A program made the translations under genes and the position numbers. From Aestuariispira ectoiniformans (GTDB lineage Bacteria > Pseudomonadota > Alphaproteobacteria > UBA8366 > Aestuariispiraceae): a DNA stretch of 64,000 bases. The notes beneath the pieces are model-generated. The model was not told the DNA's origin and did no database searches. It saw nothing but the letters and a program-made list of their open reading frames with translations. Location of the stretch: positions 744,001-808,000 of the forward strand of contig NZ_CP062788.1 of assembly GCF_025136295.1 (NCBI RefSeq), given 5' to 3'. Below, one piece after another: positions 55,605 to 64,000 of this stretch (positions within the stretch are counted from its first letter, which is position 1; each line of letters starts with the position of its first letter).

Positions 55605-56072
55605 TCAGGCCGCCTGGCTGTTTGCGTTTTCTTCGGTCAGCAGAACATAGAGTGCGTCGGTGGTGTCTGCACCGCGAATTTTCTCGCAGGTCGTGCGGTC
55701 ACGCAGCAGGCGGGAAATCCGCGCCAGGGCCTTCAGATGGTCGGCGCCTGCGCATTCCGGCGCCAGCAACAGGAAGACAAGGTCCACGGGCTGATCGTCG
55801 ATTGCGTCATAGTCGATCGGCTTGTCCAGGCGGGCGAACATACCGACGATGCCATCGAGGCCCGGGAGTTTGCCGTGGGGAATGGCAATGCCATTGCCGA
55901 CACCGGTCGTGCCGAGGCGTTCCCGCTCCAGCAGGGTGTCGAAAATTTCCCGTTCGGCCAGCCCGGTCAGGGTTGCGGCTCTTTTGGACAGCTCCTGCAG
56001 CAACTGCTTTTTGGAGCTTGCATTCAACTTGGCAATGACGGCCTCAGCCGATACCAAATCCTGGATTTCCAT
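55605..56072 (-). CDS. ptsN: EIIA-Ntr nitrogen regulatory phosphocarrier
   Basis: A 155-residue PTS EIIA-type regulator of the nitrogen phosphotransfer system. The phospho-accepting His lies in TTGVGNGIAIPHGKLPGL; also LDKPIDYDAIDDQPVDLVFLLLAPE. With Npr and EI-Ntr it links phosphate flux and K+/nitrogen metabolism to transcription. It is last in the leftward lptC-lptA-lptB-rpoN-hpf-ptsN block. Terminator after it. Confidence 0.95.
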   Translation of the reverse strand: MEIQDLVSAEAVIAKLNASSKKQLLQELSKRAATLTGLAEREIFDTLLERERLGTTGVGNGIAIPHGKLPGLDGIVGMFARLDKPIDYDAIDDQPVDLVFLLLAPECAGADHLKALARISRLLRDRTTCEKIRGADTTDALYVLLTEENANSQAA

Positions 56073-56153
56073 AAGTCACCTTGTCTTAAACGCACCGAGA
56101 TGCACCCGTGGCGCGGGTGCATCCCGTTTATGCTCGTCCTATAGTGGTTTGAT

Positions 56154-56729
56154 CTATGCCCCGGATGGTATCTCTGGGTCAACCCAGCCGATATTGCCAT
56201 CCTGTCTTTGATAGACCAGGTTCAGCCCGCCGTGCTTGGAGCTGCGGAACAGCATGGCCGGCACATTTGCCAGATCCATGCGCATCACAGCCTCGCCGAC
56301 GGACATGGTTTCAATTTCCGCAGGCATTTCTGCCACGATAATCGGTTGATCGCCTTCTGGCTCCTCATGTGTCTCCGGCTCTGCCTGCAAGACATATTGC
56401 AGAGCGGGTAAAATCTCTCCCGTCTGGGGTCGGCCCTTGTGGTCCCGCAGGCGGCGTTTGTAACGCCGAAGGCGCTTGGTCACATGTTCCAGCGCTTCTT
56501 CATAGGCGGAATAGGCATCGCCTGTATTGCCTTGCCCCTGTACCAGGACCCGTTTGCCCACATGTACCTGGATGTCAACGCGAAAGCCGCTGTTCACTTT
56601 TGTGACGGTAACCTGCCCATCGGTGGAATGGTCGAAATATTTCCCGACCGACAGGGGCAGAGTTTCCTCAATGTGAGAACGCAAGGCGTCGCCAACATCA
56701 ACTTGTTTGCCGTTTACAGAGAGCTGCAT
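56154..56729 (-). CDS. hpf: ribosome hibernation promoting factor, long form
   Basis: A 191-residue HPF of the long type. The N-terminal S30AE domain (QLSVNGKQVDVGDALRSHIEETL; VQVHVGKRVLVQGQ; YEEALEHVTKRLRRYKRRLRDH) binds 30S; the C-terminal domain (VGEAVMRMDLANVPAMLFRSSKHGGLNLVYQRQDGNIGWVDP) dimerises to form 100S particles. ATG at 56729 gives this N-terminus; a longer frame is spurious. Directly downstream of rpoN as in most proteobacteria. Confidence 0.95.
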   Translation of the reverse strand: MQLSVNGKQVDVGDALRSHIEETLPLSVGKYFDHSTDGQVTVTKVNSGFRVDIQVHVGKRVLVQGQGNTGDAYSAYEEALEHVTKRLRRYKRRLRDHKGRPQTGEILPALQYVLQAEPETHEEPEGDQPIIVAEMPAEIETMSVGEAVMRMDLANVPAMLFRSSKHGGLNLVYQRQDGNIGWVDPEIPSGA

Positions 56730-57006
56730 TGTTATGCCTTTTGTTGTTTTTGGTTCCGCCAAGCCGACGCCGTCTTTCTCAGACGTCGCTGCACCCCAGG
56801 CAGCAGATCCGCGTCTTTCAGTAGGCGATCCCTAAACAGGCCCCGATTCCGGCAAATACGGCGCGCTCCACAAGCGCATTAGAGTGGGCCAAGATCGAAA
56901 TCGAGGCCGGAACCTACCGACGCCAACCGCCTAAGTCAAGCGCCGCTTGTATGGTCATCTTCCCCCGAACCGACCCCGATTGTAAACCGTGAAATGGCAG
57001 ATTTTT

Positions 57007-58539
57007 TTACAAGGTCTGGTTCTTCTGCCGCCGCCGTTGCACAGACGAGGCAATCTTCATTGATTCCCGATATTTAGCGACCGTTCGGCGGGCAATATCC
57101 ATACCGTCTGCCTTCAGCAGATCGACCAGTTTGTCATCCGACAGGATTGCTTTCGGGTCCTCGTCATCAATCAGACGTTTTATCCGGTCTTTGACGGCCT
57201 CTGCGGAATGGGCGTCACCCATGCCCGTGCTGGCGATTGCGGAAGTGAAGAAGAATTTCAGCTCGTAGAGGCCGCGCGGCGTGGAAATATACTTGTTGCT
57301 GGTCACGCGGCTGACGGTGCTTTCATGCATTTCGATGGCTTCGGCAATGTCACGCAGGACCAGCGGGCGCAGTTTGGAAATGCCGTATTCGAAGAAACCT
57401 TCCTGCTGGCGGACGATCTCGCTGGCGACTTTCAGGATGGTGTGGGCACGCTGCTGCAGGCTTTTGACCAGCCAGTTCGCGGTCTGGTAGCGTTCCGTCA
57501 GATACTCTTTTTCGTCCTTGGTCAGCTTGTTCTTCGTGACCTTGGTAAAATAGTGCTCGTTGACCAGAACCTTGGGCAGGGTGTCGGAATTCAGTTCCAG
57601 ATGCCAGCCGCCTTCTGGATCGGGCCGCATCAGGATATCCGGCACGACCGGTTGGGCGATGCTGTGGTCGAAGGAAAGCGCCGGTTTCGGGTTCAAGGCG
57701 CGGATATCGGCGATCAGTTCACCCAGATGTTCCTCATCCACCTGCAGGATCTTGCGCAGGGTCTTGCCGTCGCGCGCGGCGAGCAGGTTGAGATTATCCA
57801 GAAGCTTCTGCATGACCGGCGTCAGATAGCCGAGGTCGCGTAGCTGAATTTCCAGGCATTCCTTGAGGGTGCGCGCGAAGATACCGGAGGGGTCGAAACC
57901 CTGCATCCGGGCGAGCACGGCCTCCACCTGTTCCAGGCCACAGCCCAGACGGTCGGCCACCTCCGACAGGTCGCCCGACAGCCAGCCGGATTCATCCAGC
58001 ATATCAATCAGATGCAGGCCGATCAGGCGTTCCCCCGGATCGGTGACTTCCATCTGCAACTGTTCGGTCAGATGTTCGGCCAGCGATGGGGTATCGGAAA
58101 CCGTTGCTTCCAGGTTGTATTCATCATCGCCGAAATTGATCGTGCCGCCGCTGCCACTCAGATGGTTCAGGCTGCCCCCGGGGGCGTCCGCGCCGGGGCC
58201 TGCGATATCGCCGTCGTAATTATTCTGATAGTCGGTGTCCAAGGGGGCTTCGCTGCCGTCAGCCATATGGTCGGGTTTCAGCAACTCGTGGCTGTCAGGC
58301 TGGGCGGTGCTGTCATCGCCGGGGTTGGCCGTATCGGATAATGCCTCCGGGCTTTGGTCCCGGTCCGGTTCGTTGTCGCGTTCGTCGCGCTCCAGGACCG
58401 GGTTCGTCTCCAACTCGCTCTCGACGTAATTCGACAGCTCAATATGCGACAGTTGCAGCAGTTTGATCGCCTGCTGCAACTGCGGCGTCATTACAAGCGA
58501 CTGTGTCTGTCTTAGATCGAGCCGAGGGCCGATTGCCAT
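57007..58539 (-). CDS. rpoN: RNA polymerase sigma-54 factor
   Basis: A 510-residue sigma-54. Region I is the glutamine/leucine-rich start (LRQTQSLVMTPQLQQAIKLLQLSHIELSNYVE) needed for enhancer response; region II is an acidic linker (about 45-145); region III includes core-binding and HTH, ending in the RpoN box ARRTVAKYRESMKI near residue 490. It directs genes such as nitrogen assimilation and flagellar functions with NtrC-like activators. It lies just downstream of lptB. Confidence 0.97.
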   Translation of the reverse strand: MAIGPRLDLRQTQSLVMTPQLQQAIKLLQLSHIELSNYVESELETNPVLERDERDNEPDRDQSPEALSDTANPGDDSTAQPDSHELLKPDHMADGSEAPLDTDYQNNYDGDIAGPGADAPGGSLNHLSGSGGTINFGDDEYNLEATVSDTPSLAEHLTEQLQMEVTDPGERLIGLHLIDMLDESGWLSGDLSEVADRLGCGLEQVEAVLARMQGFDPSGIFARTLKECLEIQLRDLGYLTPVMQKLLDNLNLLAARDGKTLRKILQVDEEHLGELIADIRALNPKPALSFDHSIAQPVVPDILMRPDPEGGWHLELNSDTLPKVLVNEHYFTKVTKNKLTKDEKEYLTERYQTANWLVKSLQQRAHTILKVASEIVRQQEGFFEYGISKLRPLVLRDIAEAIEMHESTVSRVTSNKYISTPRGLYELKFFFTSAIASTGMGDAHSAEAVKDRIKRLIDDEDPKAILSDDKLVDLLKADGMDIARRTVAKYRESMKIASSVQRRRQKNQTL

Positions 58540-58583
58540 TTTAGCGTGCGAACCTTCTCAAAATGCAGTTGGACTTATTGTTG

Positions 58584-59915
58584 TTATAAATTGAAACGAT
58601 CTCCGAGATAAACCCGTCGGACTTCCTGGTTTCCGACAATTTCATCCGGCGTGCCTTCCATCAAAACACGTCCGTCATGCAAAATATAGGCCCGATCGAC
58701 TAAGTCCAGTGTTTCCCGCACATTATGATCTGTAATCAGCACGCCGATGCCGCGATCCTTCAGGTGGCTGACCAGTTCGCGAATGTCGCGGACCGCGATG
58801 GGGTCGATGCCCGCCAGCGGTTCGTCCAGCAGAATGAAATGCGGCTGGCTGGCAAGGGCGCGCGCAATCTCCAGGCGGCGGCGTTCACCACCGGAAAGTG
58901 CAACGGCAGGGCTGCGGCGGAGATGGGTGATCGAAAATTCCGCCATCAGCGCATCCAGCATGGCTTCGCGTTTGTCGCGGCGCTTCTCCACCGCTTCCAG
59001 AACGGCGCGGATATTCTGTTCCACCGTCAGGCCGCGGAAGATGGAGGCCTCCTGCGGCAGGTAGCCGATCCCCAGCCGCGCCCGGCGATACATGGGCAGT
59101 TCGGTGATATCCTCGCCGTCCAGCAGGATTTCGCCATAGTCGGCGGCAATCAGTCCGCTGATCATGTAAAAGCAGGTGGTCTTGCCCGCACCGTTCGGGC
59201 CCAGCAGACCGACCGCCTCGCCGCGCTGCACGCGCAGGCTGACATCACGCAGGATCGGCCGTTTCTTGAACTGCTTGCCAAGCGACTGAACCTCCAGACC
59301 CCGGTTCTTCGCAACAATGTGAGGGGTATCTTCGTCTTTCGTTGCGGCGGCTGCGTCGGCCATGGGCGGTTGCTCCTTGTCATCCGCCGCGGGCGGTGCC
59401 TGATCGGTGTTTCTGTCTTTCCGGCGGTCGCCGCCGGAGCGGCGCTCGTCCGCAGCCTTTGGTTCCTGTTTGGCGGAGCGGTCTTTTTGAACCGCTTCCA
59501 GGAAACCGCGCAGCGCGGCCACTTTTTCCGCCGTAACATGCGCCGTGTTGCTGTCGGTCTCGTCCTGACGGGTGTTTTCCGTCAGTTCGCCGCCCTCGCG
59601 CAGGGCCTGGCGGCGGGCGCGGGCACGTTCTTCCAACTGCGTTGCGGCTCGTTCCATATCGCTCAACGTCAGAGGGGCGTCGTCCTTGCCTTTGGCCGTG
59701 AGATCGGTCCGGTCCTGTGCGGCGGCGGCCTGTTCCATGGAGGCGCGTAATGCCTGGCGGGCTGATGCCGCGGCCTTGGGCTGTGCGCGGGAGGTTGCAG
59801 GCACGGGGGGAGGGGCTGGCACGACGCTGTCGTCATTCATCGCGTCGGGGCCGGTCGCATTGATTGGCCCCTGATCTTTTTCGCCGCGATTTGCCACGTT
59901 CTTTGGTCGACTCAT
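58584..59915 (-). CDS. lptB: LPS export ATPase LptB with long N-terminal extension
   Basis: A 443-residue ABC ATPase of the LptBFGC machine that drives lipopolysaccharide transport. The conserved part (from about residue 207, GLEVQSLGKQFKKRPILRDV) has Walker A GPNGAGKTTCFYM, signature ALSGGERRRLEIARAL, Walker B ILLDEPLAGIDP and H-loop LITDHNVRET, at normal LptB length (about 237). The first 200 residues are hydrophilic, with Pro/Ala and Arg/Glu-rich segments predicted disordered or coiled, not part of standard LptB. No obvious alternative start near the conserved part, though a Met around residue 186 is possible. Confidence 0.93.
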   Translation of the reverse strand: MSRPKNVANRGEKDQGPINATGPDAMNDDSVVPAPPPVPATSRAQPKAAASARQALRASMEQAAAAQDRTDLTAKGKDDAPLTLSDMERAATQLEERARARRQALREGGELTENTRQDETDSNTAHVTAEKVAALRGFLEAVQKDRSAKQEPKAADERRSGGDRRKDRNTDQAPPAADDKEQPPMADAAAATKDEDTPHIVAKNRGLEVQSLGKQFKKRPILRDVSLRVQRGEAVGLLGPNGAGKTTCFYMISGLIAADYGEILLDGEDITELPMYRRARLGIGYLPQEASIFRGLTVEQNIRAVLEAVEKRRDKREAMLDALMAEFSITHLRRSPAVALSGGERRRLEIARALASQPHFILLDEPLAGIDPIAVRDIRELVSHLKDRGIGVLITDHNVRETLDLVDRAYILHDGRVLMEGTPDEIVGNQEVRRVYLGDRFNL

Positions 59916-59965
59916 ACCCGCTGCCTGTTTTTCCCGCTTATCGTGCGGGGTTTATGAGTTACAGC

Positions 59966-60778
59966 CTAATTGCCGGTGGAATCCGGAATAAGCAAGCCTT
60001 TAACGCGGCCGGTTCCACCTTTCAGTTTGCTCCGGCCGGTCTTCATATTGACCTCGGCGCATTCACCATTCAATTGGTTTTCGCCCCGGGTGATTTTTAC
60101 CGACCCGCACAAGGTCGCGACCTGCCGGTCCACCTCATAGACGCCTTCCTGCCCCCGGATGATTTCCGTCGGGGTGGAGATATGAACGTTTTTGGTGGCG
60201 TCGATACGTTTCACTTCATTCTTGCCGGTTGATATGTTCGGCTGGATGAAGGCGGTCAGGACACCGGCCTGCAGGCGTTTGTCTTCCTGGGTGACAAGCG
60301 CATCCCCGCGGGCGACGGCAATGTTTTTCACCTGCCAGTATTCGAGCGAGTCGCGGGCCGTGATGATGGCCTTCGGATTGGTCAGTTTCAGGTTGTTGCC
60401 GACCAGGACAATGACCTGCTTGTCCATGTGGTAGACACCCTTGTCGCCGACTGCCGTCGTATCGGTGTTCACAATGCGGACATTACCGAGGGCGTCCATC
60501 CGGTACATCTGCTGTTTGTCATTGGCGCCTGCGCGGTAATAGGCGACCAGTTCGTCGGCGTAAACCTGTAGTTCGCCCTGGGTTGCATGGGCATTGCCCC
60601 GCGCACGATATTCGCCGGACCCTTCGGTTTTGTCCCTGATCCATTCGATCCCGTCATCGGCCTCGATCTGGATTTCCTGGCTGCTGTTGGTTGCCGTCTG
60701 GGCGCTGGCGACGGTCGTGATACCGGCTGCCCATGCTGTGGAAACCAGGAGGAGCAAAAGACGGAAAAGTGACTTCAT
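59966..60778 (-). CDS. lptA: LPS transport periplasmic protein LptA
   Basis: A 270-residue OstA-like protein with a signal peptide (LFRLLLLLVSTAWAAGITTVASAQ). The OstA repeats follow: IEADDGIEWIRDKTEGSGEYRARGNAHATQGELQVYADEL, then DTTAVGDKGVYHMDKQVIVLVGNNLKLTNPKAIITARDSLEYWQ. It bridges inner and outer membranes for LPS. Starts 2 bases after the lptC stop. Longer than E. coli LptA, as in other alphaproteobacteria. Confidence 0.94.
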   Translation of the reverse strand: MKSLFRLLLLLVSTAWAAGITTVASAQTATNSSQEIQIEADDGIEWIRDKTEGSGEYRARGNAHATQGELQVYADELVAYYRAGANDKQQMYRMDALGNVRIVNTDTTAVGDKGVYHMDKQVIVLVGNNLKLTNPKAIITARDSLEYWQVKNIAVARGDALVTQEDKRLQAGVLTAFIQPNISTGKNEVKRIDATKNVHISTPTEIIRGQEGVYEVDRQVATLCGSVKITRGENQLNGECAEVNMKTGRSKLKGGTGRVKGLLIPDSTGN

Positions 60779-60780
60779 TG

Positions 60781-61452
60781 TTATGACCCGCGTTCAGTCG
60801 GCCGGAGGATTAGTTTTGTCTTGCCGAGCAATTCGATGCGTTCACCCATGTTGTAGACGCGAATGCCCTCTGCGGAAACATAAATATCCGGTCCCTGGCC
60901 TTCGACCGGGGTCAGGCTGTAGCCGCTTTTCTGGTCGAAATTCAACATCATACGTTCTGTGTGGAATTCATAGCCCTGATCCTGGAACAGGTTCACCCCG
61001 CCCCAAAGGTCCAGGGTGTTGGTATCCTGGTTCATGCGCCCGGTCGGGGCCGTGACGGCATACCAGGTCTGGTCCGCCCAGGTGATATCCGCCTTGGGGT
61101 CCGTCAGGTCGATGATCGGGATGTCCGGATCATGTTGCTTGGCGTTTTTCGCCGTCACAGTATAGGGCGAGTTGCCGTTCTGTACGCTGGTATAGACCGC
61201 GTTGGTGATCTGGATATCACGGGCGGCGTCCCGTTCTGCCTGGGTGAAACCCAGACCGTCCCGCTGGCTTTCCTCCAGCAGCGGCCAGCCGACAACCGCC
61301 AGCGTCAGGGCGACGGCAATGGTCGGGAACAGGATTTTCAGGAAGCCGACGATCCGCGCGCGGTAACGTTGCGCCCGGACGATCCGCTGACCGACCGGGA
61401 TACTGGCGCCCTTGCGCGCAACGTTTGGCGTGTCGTCTATGGCTTCCGCCAT
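60781..61452 (-). CDS. lptC: LPS export protein LptC
   Basis: A 223-residue protein with one N-terminal membrane helix (about 33-55, IVGFLKILFPTIAVALTLAVVGW) and a beta-sheet periplasmic domain (ITWADQTWYAVTAPTGRMNQDTNTLDLWGGVNLFQDQGYEFHTERMMLNFDQ). It passes LPS from LptBFG to LptA. It is 17 bases downstream of kdsD and 2 bases upstream of lptA. Confidence 0.92.
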   Translation of the reverse strand: MAEAIDDTPNVARKGASIPVGQRIVRAQRYRARIVGFLKILFPTIAVALTLAVVGWPLLEESQRDGLGFTQAERDAARDIQITNAVYTSVQNGNSPYTVTAKNAKQHDPDIPIIDLTDPKADITWADQTWYAVTAPTGRMNQDTNTLDLWGGVNLFQDQGYEFHTERMMLNFDQKSGYSLTPVEGQGPDIYVSAEGIRVYNMGERIELLGKTKLILRPTERGS

Positions 61453-61469
61453 ACTGGCTTTCCTCTCAA

Positions 61470-62471
61470 TCAGGCAATGCCTGCCCGCAGCAGATCATGC
61501 ATGTGGACAATGCCCACCGGCTTGCCCTCATCCTCCACGAAGATCGTGGTGAAGGGGTGATCCGCGTTATTCATCTGGTTGAGGACCTCCATCGCCAGGA
61601 TATCCGGTGTGGTGGTCTTCGGTGTCTGCGTCATAATGTCTTCCACATGCCGATCCAGCAGGTCATTGGACATATGGCGGCGCAGGTCGCCGTCGGTCAC
61701 GATCCCAATCAGCTTGCCGTCCTTGTCCTGCACGCCGATACAGCCGAACCGTTTTTCCGCCATGATCAGGATGGCGTCGCGCATGGTCGGGTTGTTCGCC
61801 GTCAGGGGAACCTCGTCGCCGGTATGCATCAGGTCCCTGACACGGACCAATTGCTGACCCAGCTTGCCGCCCGGATGGAAGGTATGAAAGTCCTGGGCGG
61901 AAAATCCCTTGCGTTCCAACAGTGCGACGGCAATCGCATCGCCCAGCGCCAGCGTCATCGTGGTCGATGTCGTCGGCGCCAGTCCCAGGGCGCCTGCTTC
62001 CGGCCGGTCGGACAGGATCAGGGCGATATCGGCGGTTTCCGCCAGGGTGCTTTTGGCCCGAGAGGTGATCGCCACCATGGGGATCGAAAACCGCCGGGAG
62101 AACTGCAGCAGGTCGCTCAATTCCTTGGTCTCGCCGGAATTGGACAGCGCCAGGATTGCATCCTCGGAGGTGATCATGCCCAGGTCACCGTGGCTGGCCT
62201 CGGCGGGATGGACGTATTGTGCCGGCGCGCCGGTGGAGGCAAAGGTCGCCGCGATCTTGCTTGCGATATGGCCGCTTTTACCCATGCCGGTGACAATGAT
62301 GCGGCCCTTTACCTGGGCAAAAAGCGCGACCGCCCGGGCAAAGTCGCCGTTCAGCTCCCGGCTGAGCTGGCTGATGGCGTCGCTGGCCAGATCCAGAACG
62401 CGCCGCCCCGCCTCAACGTCGGTTTGAACCTGACTATTGTCATCGGAAAGCTGCAAAACTTGACTGATCAC
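61470..62471 (-). CDS. kdsD: D-arabinose 5-phosphate isomerase
   Basis: A 333-residue sugar-phosphate isomerase making D-arabinose 5-phosphate for KDO. The SIS domain (about 40-190) has ITGMGKSGHIASKIAATFASTGAPAQYVHPAEASHGDLGMI; two CBS domains follow (MHTGDEVPLTANNPTMRDAILIMAEKRFGCIGVQDKDGKLIGIVTDGDLRRHM; TPDILAMEVLNQMNNADHPFTTIFVEDEGKPVGIVHMHDLLRAGIA). GTG at 62471 is chosen because AAGGG lies 8 bases upstream; an ATG at 62507 lacks a ribosome binding site. It begins the LPS block. Confidence 0.93.
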   Translation of the reverse strand: MISQVLQLSDDNSQVQTDVEAGRRVLDLASDAISQLSRELNGDFARAVALFAQVKGRIIVTGMGKSGHIASKIAATFASTGAPAQYVHPAEASHGDLGMITSEDAILALSNSGETKELSDLLQFSRRFSIPMVAITSRAKSTLAETADIALILSDRPEAGALGLAPTTSTTMTLALGDAIAVALLERKGFSAQDFHTFHPGGKLGQQLVRVRDLMHTGDEVPLTANNPTMRDAILIMAEKRFGCIGVQDKDGKLIGIVTDGDLRRHMSNDLLDRHVEDIMTQTPKTTTPDILAMEVLNQMNNADHPFTTIFVEDEGKPVGIVHMHDLLRAGIA

Positions 62472-62671
62472 GCATACGACCCTTGTCGTTGAAGCATCCA
62501 CCAACATCCGTTAATGGCGCAGAATCATTAGTAAATATCATTCGTGGACAGGGCAATAAAATACGCCTGTCCCGCTGCCTTCGTCAATCTGCTCGGGCAG
62601 TTGTTTCTCGCCCAACCTATATGGGTCGCCGTTCCGGCCCTTCAAGCGCGGAAACCTGCGAAAAACCGGGG

Positions 62672-63283
62672 CTAGTGGGCGAAGATATCCACTTCGTCCC
62701 AACCGCAGAGGTCCAGTTCCCCACGTGCGGGGAGAAAATCAAAGCAGGCCTGCGCCAGATGGGTGCGGTTTTCCCGCGCCAGCAGGGTGTCGAATTTCTC
62801 TTTCAGGCGGTGCAGATACAAAACGTCGCTGGCGGCATATTCCAGTTGCGCATCGCTCAACTCGTCGGCGGCCCAGTCGGACGACTGCTGTGCCTTGGAC
62901 AGGTCCACGCCCAGCATTTCGCGGCACAGAACCGCCAGTCCGTGCCGGTCCGTATAGGTCCGGGTCAGTTTCGCGGCGATTTTGGTGCAATAGATGGGGC
63001 GGGTCTGCACGCCCAGGTATTTCTGCAGGATCGCCACATCGAAACGGGCGAAATGAAACAGTTTCAGCCGATTGGGATCGGTCAGCAGCGCCTTCAGGTT
63101 CGGGGCGTCATACTGGTCGCGCTTGAATTTCACCAGATGGCATTCGCCATCGCCGGCGGAAAGCTGTGCCAGGCACAAGCGGTCGCGATGCGGGTTCAGG
63201 CCCTGGGTCTCGGTGTCGATGGCGATCACATCGCCAAGGTCCAGGCCGTCCGGCAGGTCGTCGTGGTGAAGATGAATATTCAA
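62672..63283 (-). CDS. rnd: RNase D-like 3'-5' exonuclease
   Basis: A 203-residue RNase D catalytic domain without the HRDC domains. DEDDy motifs: VIAIDTETQGL (Asp, Glu), KLFHFARFDVAIL (Asp), and Y in LSDAQLEYAASDVLYL. Such short forms are common in alphaproteobacteria. The start is TTG at 63283 with AGAGGG 7 bases upstream; longer frames run into the tRNA-Leu gene. Likely acts on stable RNA 3' ends. Confidence 0.88.
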   Translation of the reverse strand: MNIHLHHDDLPDGLDLGDVIAIDTETQGLNPHRDRLCLAQLSAGDGECHLVKFKRDQYDAPNLKALLTDPNRLKLFHFARFDVAILQKYLGVQTRPIYCTKIAAKLTRTYTDRHGLAVLCREMLGVDLSKAQQSSDWAADELSDAQLEYAASDVLYLHRLKEKFDTLLARENRTHLAQACFDFLPARGELDLCGWDEVDIFAH

Positions 63284-63454
63284 GTCTAGGCCCTCTAACG
63301 TCTTGCTCAACCAATCGGGAATGGGCTGTTCATATATAAAAAACGGCACGTCGCCAAGCAACGTGAGCGGCCCGAAGCCTATAGAAACACATGATCTGCG
63401 GCAACTCGGAAATCGGGCGCTGATTTCGGGGTGGCCCGAGACCATCCCGAAAAC

Positions 63455-63480
63455 AAAAAAGGACAGCCGATGCTGTCCAT
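63455..63480 (-). terminator. terminator of tRNA-Leu(CAG)
   Basis: On the minus strand GGACAGC pairs with GCTGTCC around ATCG, then six T, 30 bases past the tRNA 3' end. Confidence 0.85.
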
Positions 63481-63509
63481 TTTGTAAGTGTGTTAAACAC
63501 TTAAAGAAT

Positions 63510-63596
63510 TGGTGCCCAGGAGAAGACTCGAACTTCCACGACCTTTCGGCCACAGGTACCTGAAACCTGCGCGTCTACCAATTCCGCCACCTGGGC
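63510..63596 (-). tRNA. tRNA-Leu(CAG)
   Basis: Class II tRNA, 87 bases with encoded CCA (63510-63512). Acceptor GCCCAGG is at 63590-63596 on the minus strand and pairs with CCTGGGC; anticodon stem CAGGT/ACCTG with loop TTCAGGT, anticodon CAG (codon CUG); the long variable arm and GTTCGAGT T loop are present. Confidence 0.96.
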
Positions 63597-63829
63597 TCAA
63601 CGCGGCGCCTTTTTGCGATTTTAGCCCCCCAATGTCAACACGGAAATTCGGCCAAAATGAATTTTTTTTGACCGCCTGCGAAAATTGGTCGCTTTTCCCC
63701 GGTTTGGGCTGCCTCTTGGCGGGGCGGGCGCAATGGGTTATATCCTTGGCCGCAAGAATTTCAGCGGGCGGCACTAGACAGAGCGTGCCCGCGTGAGGAT
63801 CAACAGGTCACAGCATCCAGGGGATTATA

Positions 63830-64000
63830 ATGGGTCCGAAACTCGTTACTGTGTTTGGTGGCTCCGGCTTTGTGGGCCGGCATATCGTTCAGCGCCTTGC
63901 CCATAAGGGTTATGTGGTGCGTGTTGCAGTTCGCGATCCGGAATCGGCCCTTTACCTGAAGCCCATGGGGCGTGTCGGGCAGGTCACGCCGGTTCAGGCA
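63830..64000 (+). CDS. NDUFA9-like NAD(P)-binding protein (5' part)
   Basis: The first 57 codons of a short-chain-type Rossmann protein: the glycine-rich loop VTVFGGSGFVGRHIVQRLAHKGY starts at residue 6, followed by VRVAVRDPESALYLKP. In alphaproteobacteria this family is annotated as complex-I NDUFA9-subunit-like. AGGGG lies just before the ATG. The gene continues beyond the window. Confidence 0.85.
   Translation, partial: MGPKLVTVFGGSGFVGRHIVQRLAHKGYVVRVAVRDPESALYLKPMGRVGQVTPVQA

Noticed and set aside
63284-63553. N-terminal extension of RNase D into tRNA-Leu(CAG)
   Set aside because: Upstream codons read through the terminator and the tRNA; TTG at 63283 has a good ribosome binding site.

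Overview
The window is chromosomal DNA of a GC-rich alphaproteobacterium, most like the Rhodospirillales and related free-living marine or aquatic lineages. Supporting this are the block kdsD-lptC-lptA-lptB-rpoN-hpf-ptsN, a dnaJ-like/cobS/cobT cluster (aerobic cobaltochelatase), an Hsp20-DUF1150 pair, several chemotaxis receptors and dispersed REP-like palindromes. I saw no phage, transposase, CRISPR array or rRNA. The genes are compact, with many 1-4 base overlaps.

Layout. 1-3.5 kb: end of a methyltransferase gene, a PAS-domain protein, a small membrane protein and acetyl-CoA synthetase. 3.8-9.1 kb: a two-gene energy-taxis receptor (PAS protein plus membrane receptor, Aer split as in CetB/CetA), an AraC regulator, a VOC-fold protein and a second receptor. 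9.4-16.7 kb: accA with a small lipoprotein, a solute-binding protein, 5-formyl-THF cyclo-ligase, a Tat-exported PhoD-type phosphatase, zapE, tRNA-Leu(CAA), a YdeI-type protein and a MAPEG protein. 17-23 kb: xerD, a large exported protein overlapped by a 46-residue membrane protein, then aroK-aroB-CNNM transporter. 23-27.4 kb: a FdhF/YdeP-type molybdoenzyme, fdhD and a LysR regulator. 27.6-32.3 kb: DUF2889, a SAP-like protein, LysE exporter, a ParD-like/map operon, and a methyltransferase divergent from a LysR gene. 32.4-37 kb: J-domain protein, cobS, cobT and an e(P4)-type phosphatase. 37-43 kb: a third receptor, a YnjBCD-type ABC transporter and a GNAT acetyltransferase behind an unusual leader. 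43-53 kb: a histidine-kinase-like protein lacking its phospho-accepting His, YjgN-M48 peptidase pair, tRNA-Gly(CCC), ornithine cyclodeaminase-like enzyme, EamA exporter, tag, LysR/tautomerase/cupin and a 2-hydroxyacid dehydrogenase. 53-64 kb: SH3 protein, Hsp20-DUF1150, DUF2061, then the ptsN-hpf-rpoN-lptBAC-kdsD block read leftward, an RNase D, tRNA-Leu(CAG) and the start of an NDUFA9-like protein.

The most interesting signals are regulatory. (1) A 38-codon upstream reading frame with six consecutive arginine codons (four CGA in a row) precedes the GNAT gene, with segments that can sequester the gene's ribosome binding site. (2) The Hsp20 gene has a ROSE-like RNA thermometer and a heat-shock-sigma-like promoter. 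(3) A ParD-like protein is translated with methionine aminopeptidase behind three copies of a 10-base repeat. (4) A perfect 19-base palindrome of LysR-operator form precedes fdhD. (5) Gln replaces the catalytic His in an otherwise intact sensor kinase. (6) LptB carries an N-terminal extension of about 200 residues. All functions are inferred from sequence recognition alone; no database search was run.
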